Source of the DNA: Chitinophagales bacterium
Lineage (GTDB): Bacteria > Bacteroidota > Bacteroidia > Chitinophagales > Saprospiraceae
Assembly (NCBI GenBank): GCA_013299105.1
Contig: JAAFJY010000038.1
Coordinates: 16,562 to 80,561 of the forward strand
Length of the DNA stretch: 64,000 nucleotides
Direction: 5' to 3'
The notes beneath the pieces were generated by a model. The model did not search any database, had not been told where the DNA came from, and worked only from the letters and a program-made list of their open reading frames with translations. Shown piece by piece: positions 15,649-24,446 of the stretch. How positions within the stretch are numbered: the first letter of the stretch is position 1; every line of letters begins with the position of its first letter. The translations under genes and the position numbers were made by a program.

Positions 15649-17520
15649 ATGAGAAGAAAGATCGAGATCCTGGCCCCGGCCAAAAACCTCTACCAAGGAA
15701 TGGCTGCCGTCAATGCAGGTGCAGATGCGGTTTATATTGGCGCACCCCTCTTTGGTGCCCGTACCAACGCCACCAACTCTCTGGAAGACATTGCCGAAAT
15801 GGTCAAGTACGCGCACTTGTTCAAGGCCAAGGTCTTGGTTACTTTGAACACCATCTTCTACGACAACGAGCTCGAAGACTGCCGCAAACTCATCCATGAA
15901 CTGTACCGAATCGGCGTGGACGCCATCATTGTACAAGACATGGCCATCCTCGAAATGGACCTCCCACCCATCGCCATCCACGCCAGTACCCAAGCCAATA
16001 ACCGCGACGCCGCTCATGTTAAGTTCCTTGCCGACGCGGGCATGAAACGGGTGGTTTTAGCCCGCGAACTCAACCTCGATCAGGTGCGTGAAATCCACGA
16101 AGCCAGCGAAGTGGAGTTGGAGTTTTTTGTCACCGGAGCGCTTTGCGTGTCATTCAGTGGCAACTGCTACATGAGCATTGCCAATGGCGAGCGCTCGGCC
16201 AACCGCGGCTCTTGCGCCCAAAACTGCCGCCTGCCTTATCAACTGATCGATGGCAATGGCAATGTGCTGATCCAAAACAGCCACCTGCTCTCGATCAAAG
16301 ACCTGGACCTGAGCGACGAACTGCCCAATTTGATCAAGGCTGGCGTTTCTTCCTTTAAAATTGAAGGCCGCTTGAAGGACGTGGTCTATGTCAAAAACAA
16401 CACTTCTTACCTGCGTAAAAAATTGGATACCTTTCTGGAGTCCAATGCTGATCTTTACGAAAAAGCTTCTTCGGGCCGCACTTTCTACAATTTCGAGCCC
16501 GAACTTGACCGCAGTTTCAACCGGGGCTATACCGACTATTTTGTCAACCAGCGCCACGCCAAAATCGGGTCCTGGGAAAGCCCCAAGTCCAAGGGGCAGT
16601 ACATTGGTAACTTGTTGGAAATGAAAGCCAATGGTTACGTGATCGAAAACCACGACAAGCTCAACAACGGCGATGGCCTGTTTTTTGTGAACGAACAAGG
16701 CGAAGCAGAAGGGGTAAATGTGAACATCATTGTCAACGACATTGTGGTGCCCAACACCCTCAAGCCCCTGCCCATCGGCACCGAAATCTACCGCAACTAC
16801 GACGCGGAGTACAACCGGATTTTGGAAAACGAAAACAGCGCAGTGCGGAAGATTGGCGTAAAAATGCACTTCAGTGAAACCGAAAATGGTTTCCAACTCC
16901 AGGTCATCGACGAGGACGGCCATACCTGCACCACCTCAATGGATGCACCCAAAGAAGTAGCCAAAAACACCGAGGGCCTCGTCGACAACGTCAAAAAGAA
17001 CCTCGCCAAAACGGGCAATACGCCCTTTATGGTGGACGAAATTGAAGTGGATTTTGCCCAAAACTGGTTTTTGCCCAACTCGAAAGTCAACGAAATTCGC
17101 CGCATCGCCCTGGAACAATTGATCGAAACCCGCATCAAGGAATACCAGCGCGAAGAAAAGCCCATCGTCAAAACCGATCACCCATACCCGGTCAAGGAAC
17201 TGGATTTTACCTACAATGTGTCCAACAAGCTGGCCCGCAAATTTTACCAGCGCCACGGTGTGACCGAGATCGAGAAAGCCTTCGAATTGCAGTGGGACCC
17301 CGGCAAGTCAAGGGTGATGGTCACCAAGTACTGTGTGAAATACGAACTCGGCAAGTGCCCCCGCTTCCAACGCGCCACGATGGGCACCAAACTGGCCGAG
17401 CCCCTCACGCTCAAGCATGGTGAGGTGGAATACAAACTCAAATTCAATTGCAAGCCCTGCGAAATGGAGATTTGGGAGAAAGACGCGGAGTTGGTTTTGG
17501 AGGACGAGTTTGCGGAATAA
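15649..17520 (+). CDS. Peptidase U32-family RNA hydroxylation enzyme, RlhA-like
   Basis: 623 residues from MRRKIEILAPAKNLYQGMAA; the frame is open further upstream but only from here matches the family. The N-terminal U32 domain contains FVTGALCVSFSGNC and NRGSCAQNCRLPY, a Cys cluster likely binding Fe-S. A DUF3656 domain follows (about residues 400-510; VDEIEVDFAQNWFLPNSKVN, then IRRIALEQLIETRI). The C-terminus has four further Cys (TKYCVKYELGKCP, FNCKPCEMEIW). The U32+DUF3656 layout and length match RlhA, which makes 5-hydroxycytidine in 23S rRNA; the shorter TrhP modifies tRNA. Older 'collagenase' labels are not supported for this subgroup. Confidence 0.8.
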   Translation: MRRKIEILAPAKNLYQGMAAVNAGADAVYIGAPLFGARTNATNSLEDIAEMVKYAHLFKAKVLVTLNTIFYDNELEDCRKLIHELYRIGVDAIIVQDMAILEMDLPPIAIHASTQANNRDAAHVKFLADAGMKRVVLARELNLDQVREIHEASEVELEFFVTGALCVSFSGNCYMSIANGERSANRGSCAQNCRLPYQLIDGNGNVLIQNSHLLSIKDLDLSDELPNLIKAGVSSFKIEGRLKDVVYVKNNTSYLRKKLDTFLESNADLYEKASSGRTFYNFEPELDRSFNRGYTDYFVNQRHAKIGSWESPKSKGQYIGNLLEMKANGYVIENHDKLNNGDGLFFVNEQGEAEGVNVNIIVNDIVVPNTLKPLPIGTEIYRNYDAEYNRILENENSAVRKIGVKMHFSETENGFQLQVIDEDGHTCTTSMDAPKEVAKNTEGLVDNVKKNLAKTGNTPFMVDEIEVDFAQNWFLPNSKVNEIRRIALEQLIETRIKEYQREEKPIVKTDHPYPVKELDFTYNVSNKLARKFYQRHGVTEIEKAFELQWDPGKSRVMVTKYCVKYELGKCPRFQRATMGTKLAEPLTLKHGEVEYKLKFNCKPCEMEIWEKDAELVLEDEFAE

Positions 17521-17590
17521 GTATTGTTAGAGTGCACCGCTATTTTTTGTTTGCTTCGCAAGTGGTCCGCTTACGCGGCCCGAAAATAGG

Positions 17591-17646
17591 AACACGGATG
17601 TAACGGATGCAACTAATTTTCACAGATTTCCAACATGACTTTGACC
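17591..17646. repeat. ACACGGATG-type dispersed repeat, copy 1 (divergent)
   Basis: AACACGGATGTAACGGATG, then CACAGATTTCCA and TGACTTTGACCGTG. It is a weaker copy of the units at 19337 and 20798, which contain ACGGATGACGCGGATTTACA and CCAGCGTGAYGTTGACC. Confidence 0.45.
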
Positions 17647-17782
17647 GTGATATGTAAATGACCGCTTAACTGCGAAGCAGTCTTGGTAATCCTGAAAATC
17701 CAGCTTGCAGACAAAAAAGCCAGCTCGATTCCATCCTTCCGCTCGTTTTTCATTATGTTAGCATTGAAAATTGCATAAACAA

Positions 17783-19255
17783 ATGAAAAACACCGTTCTT
17801 TTTCTGCTTTGCTTAGTCAGCATTGCGGCCAAAGCCCAGCCTTTGCGCTTGCACCCAACCAATCCGCATATTTTTCAGTACAAAGGCAAGCCGCTGCTCA
17901 TCATCGGTTCGGGCGAGCACTATGGCGCGGTGTCGAACCTCGATTTCAACTACTCACTTTATCTCCAAAGCATCCAGGCCGCTGGCTTGAACACCACTCG
18001 CTTGTTTACAGGCGGGCACCGCGAAAACCCCGGCGACTTTGGCATTACCCGCAATACTCTGGGACCTACGGGTGACCGCTTCATTTGCGCCTGGGCCCGT
18101 ACCGATCAGCCTGGATTCAAGGGCGGCGGCAACAAATTCGACCTCAATCGCTGGGACGAAGCCTATTTTACCCGTCTCAAAGACTTCGTGAGCCAGGCCC
18201 TGGCCCGCGACATCATCATCGAAATCAACCTTTTTTCAGCCTATTATGGAGCCATGTGGCCCAACAACCCCATGCACCCGACCAACAATACCAATGGCAC
18301 GCCGGAGATGGAGCACACCACGGTCAATACCATCAACAATGGCGCTTACTGGGCTTACCAGGAAGCTTACATCCTCAAAATGGTAAGGGAATTGAATGGG
18401 TTTGACAACGTTTACTTTGAAATCCAAAACGAACCCTGGGCCGACAAAGGCGTGGTAGTTGGTGAATGGCTCGACAACATGCAAGCCGATTTGCTCAAAG
18501 ACGCAGGCAACCAATGGCGCACCCGGCTCGAAGTCGCTTCGCCCCAATCCCTGGCCTGGCAGAAAAAAGTAGCAGCCGTGGTCCGCAACGAGGAGCAAAA
18601 ACTGCCAAAAAAGCACCTCATTTCGCAAAACTATGTCAATTTCAAAATGCCCCTGCGCGAAGTAGATGCCAACGTCGACATCATCAACTTCCACTACGCC
18701 CACCCCGAAGCCGCGACCTGGAACCTGCACTGGAACAAGGCCGTAGGCTGCAACGAAACCGGATTTTCGGGAATGAAAGGCGATCCCTACCGCAAACAAG
18801 CCTGGCGATTCATGCTCTCCGGCGGAACCTTGTTCAACAACCTCGACTACTCCTACACCGTTGGCAACGAAGCCGGGACTGATACCACGGCCACCGCCCC
18901 CGGTCACGGCAGCCCGCGCTTCAGAAGCCAGTTGCGCTTTTTGCGGACTTTCTTGGAAGGCTTCGACTTGCTCACCCTGAAACCACAGCCCAACCTGATC
19001 AAATGGAGCAAAGGTGCCCAGCCCTACCTCTTGCGCGACGCCAAGGGCCAATATGCCCTGTATTGTGACGGCTACGAGCCTTTCCAACTGAACTTGAACC
19101 TACCCGCTGGCCGTTACAGCCTCGAATGGTACGATCCCCGCACTGGCCAATTGCTAAAAAAAGAGACCCTCAACCTGGCCCCCAACAAGCCCATCAACTC
19201 CCCCGAAACCAATTACCAGGAAATTGCCGGGAAATTGCGATATTTAGGCAAATAA
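17783..19255 (+). CDS. Secreted GH5/clan GH-A-like glycoside hydrolase
   Basis: 490 residues from ATG 17783 with a signal peptide ending near SIAAKAQ. TIM-barrel features: N-terminal LRLHPTNPHIFQYKGKPLL, conserved GLNTTRLF, acid/base Glu217 in VYFEIQNEPW, and probable nucleophile Glu325 in VGCNETGFSG. This is the Glu pair of clan GH-A enzymes (GH5 and relatives). The C-terminal ~90 residues form a beta-rich tail (YSLEWYDPRTGQLLKKE). It should cleave a polysaccharide or glycoside in the periplasm or outside; the linkage is unknown. Confidence 0.78.
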   Translation: MKNTVLFLLCLVSIAAKAQPLRLHPTNPHIFQYKGKPLLIIGSGEHYGAVSNLDFNYSLYLQSIQAAGLNTTRLFTGGHRENPGDFGITRNTLGPTGDRFICAWARTDQPGFKGGGNKFDLNRWDEAYFTRLKDFVSQALARDIIIEINLFSAYYGAMWPNNPMHPTNNTNGTPEMEHTTVNTINNGAYWAYQEAYILKMVRELNGFDNVYFEIQNEPWADKGVVVGEWLDNMQADLLKDAGNQWRTRLEVASPQSLAWQKKVAAVVRNEEQKLPKKHLISQNYVNFKMPLREVDANVDIINFHYAHPEAATWNLHWNKAVGCNETGFSGMKGDPYRKQAWRFMLSGGTLFNNLDYSYTVGNEAGTDTTATAPGHGSPRFRSQLRFLRTFLEGFDLLTLKPQPNLIKWSKGAQPYLLRDAKGQYALYCDGYEPFQLNLNLPAGRYSLEWYDPRTGQLLKKETLNLAPNKPINSPETNYQEIAGKLRYLGK

Positions 19256-19336
19256 TCCCTAACCACGAAGTGACGAGCCACGAATAAAAGCCCAATTCGC
19301 AACTTTGTTGCCTCGCTGCGCGAGGCTGTTTTTAGC

Positions 19337-19404
19337 ACACGGATGACACGGATGACGCGGATTTACACGGATTCCAGCGTGACGTTGACCATGATGTTGA
19401 CCAT
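19337..19404. repeat. ACACGGATG-type dispersed repeat, copy 2
   Basis: ACACGGATGACACGGATGAC, then GCGGATTTACACGG, ATTCCAGCGTGACGTTGACC and ATGATGTTGACC. Two short tandem units inside. It shares over 40 aligned bases with 20798-20864. Confidence 0.6.
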
Positions 19405-19483
19405 TAGCAATGTTGAAAATTGGAATGGTTTATTTTTGAACCGTTACTAACCATTAACCACTAACCACTAACAACTAAAAAAA

Positions 19484-20047
19484 ATGTTTCGCAGCCTCAC
19501 ACTCCTACTACTGGCCCTCATTACGTTGGCCTGCAACCCAAAATCCAGCAGCAAAACCGCTGATACATCTACTGCCGATCTGGACGAAATCAGCGCCGTG
19601 ATCCACAGTTTTTACAGTTGGTACGATGGCTTGGTGATGGACACCACGATCCGCATCAGCTTTGCCGTACCCGACGGCGAACATTTGAAGCTCGACGAAG
19701 CCAAATTCAAGGAATATTATGCCTATTTTGAAAAATCCGGCTACGTCAGCACCGATTTTGTAGCCCAGGAACTGGCTTTTTTCAAAAAATGCGCCAACTA
19801 TTGGAAAAACGAAAACATCGAAGACGTGCCCACCTGCATGGATGCCGACAAGTACTTCTGCGGCCAGGATTGGGATATCGACTACCTGCGTAGTGCCCCC
19901 ATCAGCATCGCCGAAGTAGTGGACGGAAAAACCGCTGCCACCGTGGAGCCACAGCGGGAAGGAGACGCAGCCCGCGAGATCAAAATGGTCAAGGAAAACG
20001 GGAAATGGAAGATTCAGGAGATTGTTTGTGACATGGGGGTGGAGTGA
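19484..20047 (+). CDS. DUF3828-like lipoprotein
   Basis: 187 residues. The N-terminus MFRSLTLLLLALITLAC ends in a lipobox (LTLAC), so it is exported and lipid-anchored. The domain has SAVIHSFYSWYDGLVMDTTI, YVSTDFVAQELAFFKK, CGQDWDIDYL and a C-terminal REIKMVKENGKWKIQEI, all consistent with DUF3828, whose function is unknown. The preceding intergenic region consists of the ACACGGATG repeat and a TAACCACTAACCACTAAC tract. Confidence 0.65.
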   Translation: MFRSLTLLLLALITLACNPKSSSKTADTSTADLDEISAVIHSFYSWYDGLVMDTTIRISFAVPDGEHLKLDEAKFKEYYAYFEKSGYVSTDFVAQELAFFKKCANYWKNENIEDVPTCMDADKYFCGQDWDIDYLRSAPISIAEVVDGKTAATVEPQREGDAAREIKMVKENGKWKIQEIVCDMGVE

Positions 20048-20149
20048 GTTATGAGTTATGAGTGGGGGCTCGCTGAAGAAATTAGCGGTACCCAAAGCTT
20101 TTTTGCAGAAAACTTCGTAGAAGTTCTTAGCATTATTCATCCCCCATAC

Positions 20150-20431
20150 CTAAATCATCACCCAAAGCACCCCCATCACCCCCAAACTCGCCAAGCCTGC
20201 CCAGCCAAAAAGCTTGCCCAAGGGCCTGCGGCCCACCAACATGCCCAGGCCAATCATAAAATTGACCTGCGAAACGGCAAAAAACATCAGGGAAATTTCC
20301 AGCAAGCTGATCTTACCCCGCGAAAGCTCGTAGGCTGGAAAAACGGTGATGAACAAGACCAAAATGTCGATGCCGATCACGATCAGCCAGTTTTTCAGGG
20401 TGTAGATAGGTGTGGATGTTGCTAGGTTCAT
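20150..20431 (-). CDS. Small integral membrane protein
   Basis: 93 residues from ATG 20431 (MNLATSTPIYTLKNWLIVIG). Three hydrophobic segments: WLIVIGIDILVLFITVF, LLEISLMFFAVSQVNFMIG, and FGWAGLASLGVMGVLWVMI, with a basic loop GRRPLGK between the last two. No recognised family. Codons further upstream are only the TTGAAAAG repeat read in frame, so the shorter start is preferred. Confidence 0.6.
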   Translation of the reverse strand: MNLATSTPIYTLKNWLIVIGIDILVLFITVFPAYELSRGKISLLEISLMFFAVSQVNFMIGLGMLVGRRPLGKLFGWAGLASLGVMGVLWVMI

Positions 20432-20437
20432 GTTAGG

Positions 20438-20489
20438 TGAGTTGAAAAAAGTTGAAAAGTTGAAAAGTTGAAGGGTTGAAATGTTGAAG
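20438..20489. repeat. TTGAAAAG/TTGAAATG tandem repeat
   Basis: A run of GTTGAAAAGTTGAAAAGTTG followed by AAGGGTTGAAATGTTGAA. Related to the run at 15420-15450. It lies directly upstream of the small membrane-protein gene. Confidence 0.55.
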
Positions 20490-20511
20490 AGAAAGGGATT
20501 CAGCCAGTGAA

Positions 20512-20733
20512 ATGGAATCAATTTTGACTTTATTTCTGCACTTTATTTTTTCATCGGCAAGCTTTACATTATTTGCCCAATCATTAGACAACACAAAGAT
20601 AAACAAGGTTTTAGAAGGTAATTGGGAATTGCAAAAAAGGCTCGACTCAAATTTTTTGAGAATTATTCGCCCTGATGCACCAAATATTCGTTCGGGCTTT
20701 TTTACTTTTAGCCAATCTTTGTTGCCGGGGTAG
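20512..20733 (+). pseudogene. Possible truncated secreted-protein gene
   Basis: 73 codons. It starts like an exported Bacteroidota protein (ILTLFLHFIFSSASFTLFAQ) followed by KINKVLEGNWELQKR, the opening of many lipocalin-like proteins, then loses protein-like character and stops. It is followed at once by the ACACGGATG repeat. The simplest view is a decayed 5' remnant; chance cannot be excluded. Confidence 0.3.
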
Positions 20734-20797
20734 CCACGGGTTGTAGCTTTTTAGCCGCAGATTGTGGTTTTTTCAGCGCTGCGCGCTGTGGTTGGGA

Positions 20798-20864
20798 ACA
20801 CTGATGAAACGGATGAGACGGATTTACACGGATTTCCAGCGTGATGTTGACCAATACGTTGACC
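20798..20864. repeat. ACACGGATG-type dispersed repeat, copy 3
   Basis: AACACTGATGAAACGGATGA, then GACGGATTTACACGG, ATTTCCAGCGTGATGTTGACC and AATACGTTGACC. Closely matches 19337-19404. Confidence 0.6.
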
Positions 20865-20935
20865 AAGCTGCTGCTGTTTTTCATGTTTTCATCCAAACAA
20901 ACTATAAACCAACACAAACAAGCTCATAACTGGTC

Positions 20936-22150
20936 ATGAATCAAAATATTCGTTTGCAACTTTCGGTGATGATGTTCCTGGAGTTCTTCATTTGGGGATC
21001 TTGGTACGTCACCATGGGTACTTTTTTGGGTAAAAATTTAGGGGCCTCTGGGGTACAGGTGGGGCAGGCTTATGCCACCCAGAGTATTGGTGCCATCATC
21101 GCGCCTTTCATCATTGGTTTGATCGCTGACCGCTTCTTTGCGGCTCAGCGCATTTTGGGGGTTTTGCACTTGTTGGGTGCAGCGGCCCTGTACATGGCTT
21201 CACAGAGTGGTACTTTTGCACAGTTTTATCCGTATATATTGGTGTACATGATTTTGTACATGCCTACCTTGGCTTTGGTCAATTCTGTTTCGTTCAAGCA
21301 AATGCTCAATCCATCGGCGGAGTTTCCCAGTGTTCGGGTTTTGGGTACAATTGGCTGGATTGTGGCGGGCCTAACCATCGGTTTCCTGGCTTGGGAGGGC
21401 AGCAATTCACTGGACAAAACCTACCTCATGGCGGCGGGCGCTTCTTTGATCCTGGGCATCATGAGTTTTTTCTTGCCCAATACGCCTCCACCCAAAGCCA
21501 AAGACGGCAAAGTACAAGTCAAAGACATCCTCGGCCTCGATGCCCTGAGTTTGCTGAAAAGCCCATCCTACTTGATTTTCTTCATCGGTTCGGTTTTGGT
21601 GTGCATTCCGCTGTCCTTTTACTACAACTTCACCAATCCCTTCCTCAACGAAGCGGGCATGGTTGGCGCGGCTGGTAAAATGTCGATGGGCCAGATGAGT
21701 GAGGCTTTGTTCCTACTGGTTTTACCTGTGTTGTTGAGCCGTTGGGGCATCAAGCGCATTTTGCTGATCGGCATGGCGGCTTGGTTGTTGCGTTACATCT
21801 GCTTTGCTTATGGCGACGTTGGGGCCAACTACTGGATGCTGATCCTGGGCATCATTTTACACGGCGTTTGCTACGACTTTTTCTTTGTGACGGGTCAAAT
21901 TTACACCGACCAAAAAGCGGGCGAGAAATTCAAAAGCTCGGCGCAGGGCCTGATCACCTTGGCTACTTATGGCTTGGGCATGTACATCGGGGCCTACATC
22001 AGTGGCATCATAGTGGACAAGTACGTATTGGCCAGTGGCGGGCACGATTGGACCAGCATCTGGTTGGTGCCTGCGGGCTTGGCTTTTGTCATTTTGCTGG
22101 CTTTTGCCCTATTTTTCCGCCAAGAAAAGACCGACACTTCAAAGAGTTAA
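20936..22150 (+). CDS. MFS transporter, nucleoside:H+ symporter (NupG)-like
   Basis: 404 residues with about 12 hydrophobic segments. The start LQLSVMMFLEFFIWGSWYV and the following MGTFLGKNLGASGVQVG fit the NupG/XapB-type family widespread in Bacteroidota, where members often sit in sugar-use loci. FPSVRVLGTIGWIVAG is the conserved central motif. The substrate may be a nucleoside or a sugar-like compound. It is upstream of, and separated by a terminator from, an ApnL-like gene, suggesting a small carbohydrate-use locus. Confidence 0.8.
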   Translation: MNQNIRLQLSVMMFLEFFIWGSWYVTMGTFLGKNLGASGVQVGQAYATQSIGAIIAPFIIGLIADRFFAAQRILGVLHLLGAAALYMASQSGTFAQFYPYILVYMILYMPTLALVNSVSFKQMLNPSAEFPSVRVLGTIGWIVAGLTIGFLAWEGSNSLDKTYLMAAGASLILGIMSFFLPNTPPPKAKDGKVQVKDILGLDALSLLKSPSYLIFFIGSVLVCIPLSFYYNFTNPFLNEAGMVGAAGKMSMGQMSEALFLLVLPVLLSRWGIKRILLIGMAAWLLRYICFAYGDVGANYWMLILGIILHGVCYDFFFVTGQIYTDQKAGEKFKSSAQGLITLATYGLGMYIGAYISGIIVDKYVLASGGHDWTSIWLVPAGLAFVILLAFALFFRQEKTDTSKS

Positions 22151-22206
22151 CCTGCCAGCAAGCAGGTCAAGAATAGAAACACAGTCCTTGTTTCTTCTGC
22201 CAATTA

Positions 22207-22238
22207 CCCGGCAGCCGTATGTGCTGCCGGGTTTTTTT
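22207..22238 (+). terminator. Intrinsic terminator after the MFS gene
   Basis: CCCGGCAGC (22207-22215) and GCTGCCGGG (22223-22231) form a perfect 9-bp stem with a 7-base loop, followed by seven T. It rules out the earliest in-frame start of the next gene. Confidence 0.88.
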
Positions 22239-22257
22239 AATGCCAAATTCCCATGCC

Positions 22258-24015
22258 ATGAGCAAAGATTTATACGGTTCGGATCAGGTTTTGCCCATGC
22301 TGAAGCCTTTGAACGCGGGGCCAGTCAGCATTGGTTTTGAAAACGGAGCCTTGCGGTATGTACGGATAAATGGCCGCGAAGTGTTGCGCAGCGTGTACAT
22401 GACTCTGCGCGACCACAACTGGGGTACTTTCAATCCCATTATCGAAAACGAAAATTGGGACATTGCCAGGGACCAATTCAAGGGCAAATTCACCTGCCGT
22501 TATGAACGCGAGGGGCAAACCCTTTTTGTTTGGCAAGTGCAAATCAGCGGCAGCCAAAGTGGCCAAATCAAGTTCCGCATCGAAGGCGAAGCCAAGGCCG
22601 ATTTTCTTAAAAACCGCGCAGGCTTTTGCATTTTGCACCCCATCGAAGAATGCGCGGGGCAAAAGGTATGGATCACCGAGCCCAATGGACAAGAAACCGA
22701 GCAAGTTTTTCCCAAATTGATCGCCCCTGATCGGCCTTTTCCATATTTGAGGGGCATGAGGTGGGAAGTTTCTCCGGGTATTCAGGCGCTCCTGAAAATG
22801 GAGGGCGACGACTTTGAAACCGAAGACCACCGCAACTGGACCGATACTTCTTACAAAACCTTTTGTACCCCACTCAACATCCCTTTTCCAGTGGAGTTGA
22901 AGGCGGGTGAAAAAGTGGTGCAGTCCATTCAACTCAGCTTCTCAGGCCTACTTGGTATCGGCAAAGGGACGGAAAACCAAGGACAAGCTATCGCATTGGA
23001 GATAGGCGACACGCTCCTACCCTTTCCTGAAATCGGCACTTTGTTGGGCCCGGAGCGCCTCAGCGAAGCCCAACTCAAGCTGGCCAAGACCCTGAACTGG
23101 TCACATTTGCGGGTGGAGTTGGATTTTGAGCAAAAAGGTTGGCCCGCGCTGCTGGAACATGCCAAAGCGGAAGCCCTGGCTTTGGCTTGTCCTTTGTGGG
23201 TGTCGATGACTTTGGGGGCAAATCCTCACGTTCAATTGGAAACTTTACTGACCAAGCTCGCCAATTTCCCCGCCAGCCATTTTTCAATTTTTCAAAAAAA
23301 CACTTACGCTACACCCAGTGCTTTGATTGCCGATGTGGTCCCTCAAATCCGCTTGGCTTATCCGAATGCCAAAATCGGAGCCGGAGTGCAGACGAATTAC
23401 ACGGAATTGGGCAGGAATATTTTTGAGGCCAATGGTTTAGATTTTGTGTGCTTCGGCATCCACCCCCAAGAGCACGCATTTGACCTACGGAGCCTGGTCG
23501 AAAACCTGGAATCCCAAGCCGATGTGGTTGCCTCAGCGCAAGCTTTGTATCCAGCCCAGTCGGTCATCGTTTCGCCGGTCAACCTATGGAAACGCTTCAA
23601 TCCTTATGCTCGCGGGCAGTCCGAACATTTCATTGAAGTGCCTTTGTCGGCTCAAAACGATGCCCGTTATGCCAGTAGTTTTGGCGCTGGCTGGTTTTTG
23701 GGCAGTTTGGCGGTGTTGGCACAAACGGGGCTACCCACTTTGACTGTGTTTCGGCACAGCGGCTTGTCTTGTTGGTTCGAAGCCGAAAAGACCATGCCTT
23801 GTGCGGAACTTCTAAAAACCATCCATTCCTTTGCCCCAAGCCACTTGCGAGTGGTGAAAACCAGCGACAAGCTGCGTTGCAGTGCTTTGATTTTGGAAAA
23901 ACCTGGCCAAACACGCCTGCTGCTCGCCAATCACCAGGCCGATGAACTGCGGGTTTTGATAAAAGAGCAAGTACTTTTAGTGCCTGGTTTTCAGTGGGTT
24001 GCTTTGGATGCTTGA
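22258..24015 (+). CDS. Probable D-apionate-lactonase-family protein
   Basis: 585 residues from MSKDLYGSDQVLPMLKPL; an ATG at 22240 is also possible. The N-terminal half has family-like RDHNWGTFNPIIENENWD, GFCILHPIEECAG, and a cluster around KMEGDDFETEDHRNWTDTSY. I recognise these as typical of ApnL, which opens D-apionolactone in apiose breakdown; this is from memory and needs a search. The second half (about 280-560) reads like a TIM barrel. There is no signal peptide, so it is cytoplasmic. With a NupG-like transporter upstream and SusCD downstream, a role in plant-sugar use is plausible. Confidence 0.5.
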   Translation: MSKDLYGSDQVLPMLKPLNAGPVSIGFENGALRYVRINGREVLRSVYMTLRDHNWGTFNPIIENENWDIARDQFKGKFTCRYEREGQTLFVWQVQISGSQSGQIKFRIEGEAKADFLKNRAGFCILHPIEECAGQKVWITEPNGQETEQVFPKLIAPDRPFPYLRGMRWEVSPGIQALLKMEGDDFETEDHRNWTDTSYKTFCTPLNIPFPVELKAGEKVVQSIQLSFSGLLGIGKGTENQGQAIALEIGDTLLPFPEIGTLLGPERLSEAQLKLAKTLNWSHLRVELDFEQKGWPALLEHAKAEALALACPLWVSMTLGANPHVQLETLLTKLANFPASHFSIFQKNTYATPSALIADVVPQIRLAYPNAKIGAGVQTNYTELGRNIFEANGLDFVCFGIHPQEHAFDLRSLVENLESQADVVASAQALYPAQSVIVSPVNLWKRFNPYARGQSEHFIEVPLSAQNDARYASSFGAGWFLGSLAVLAQTGLPTLTVFRHSGLSCWFEAEKTMPCAELLKTIHSFAPSHLRVVKTSDKLRCSALILEKPGQTRLLLANHQADELRVLIKEQVLLVPGFQWVALDA

Positions 24016-24446
24016 GTATAAAGGTGAGGGTAAAGTTCAAAAGGGCTGATGTAAAAAACAGGGTCCTGAAGTAATATTTGCCGATCTTTTTCCAAGGGAA
24101 GAAAAAATCGCACTTTCGAGACTACTGCGGCTTTTCTAAAACCTCATTTTCGTCAAAAACTTTCTAAAAAAACGCTTCAATTTTTTAGAAGAAACCACTC
24201 ATTTCCAAATTTCCTTTTGAAGCCAAATTCGAAGATTGACAATTTTACAATCAAATATTCCTCATTCCATTTTTTTTGTGAAATTTTTATTGGTGTTTCT
24301 TGCGAAAAATGCAAAGAGCAATTACATTAGTGAATTATTTTACAAAGTCTCTACTAGTGATTCCATGAATTGATTGACATTGCCCCCTGTTTAATCCAAC
24401 TTTTGAATCAATGTGCTTTTCTCACTAAAAACCAAACGCACTATTT
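24016..24446. other. Leader region of the susCD operon
   Basis: 430 AT-rich bases with no gene. It presumably carries the susC promoter and 5' leader. No exact TAnnTTTG box and no inverted repeat was found, and no sigma/anti-sigma gene is adjacent. Confidence 0.4.
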
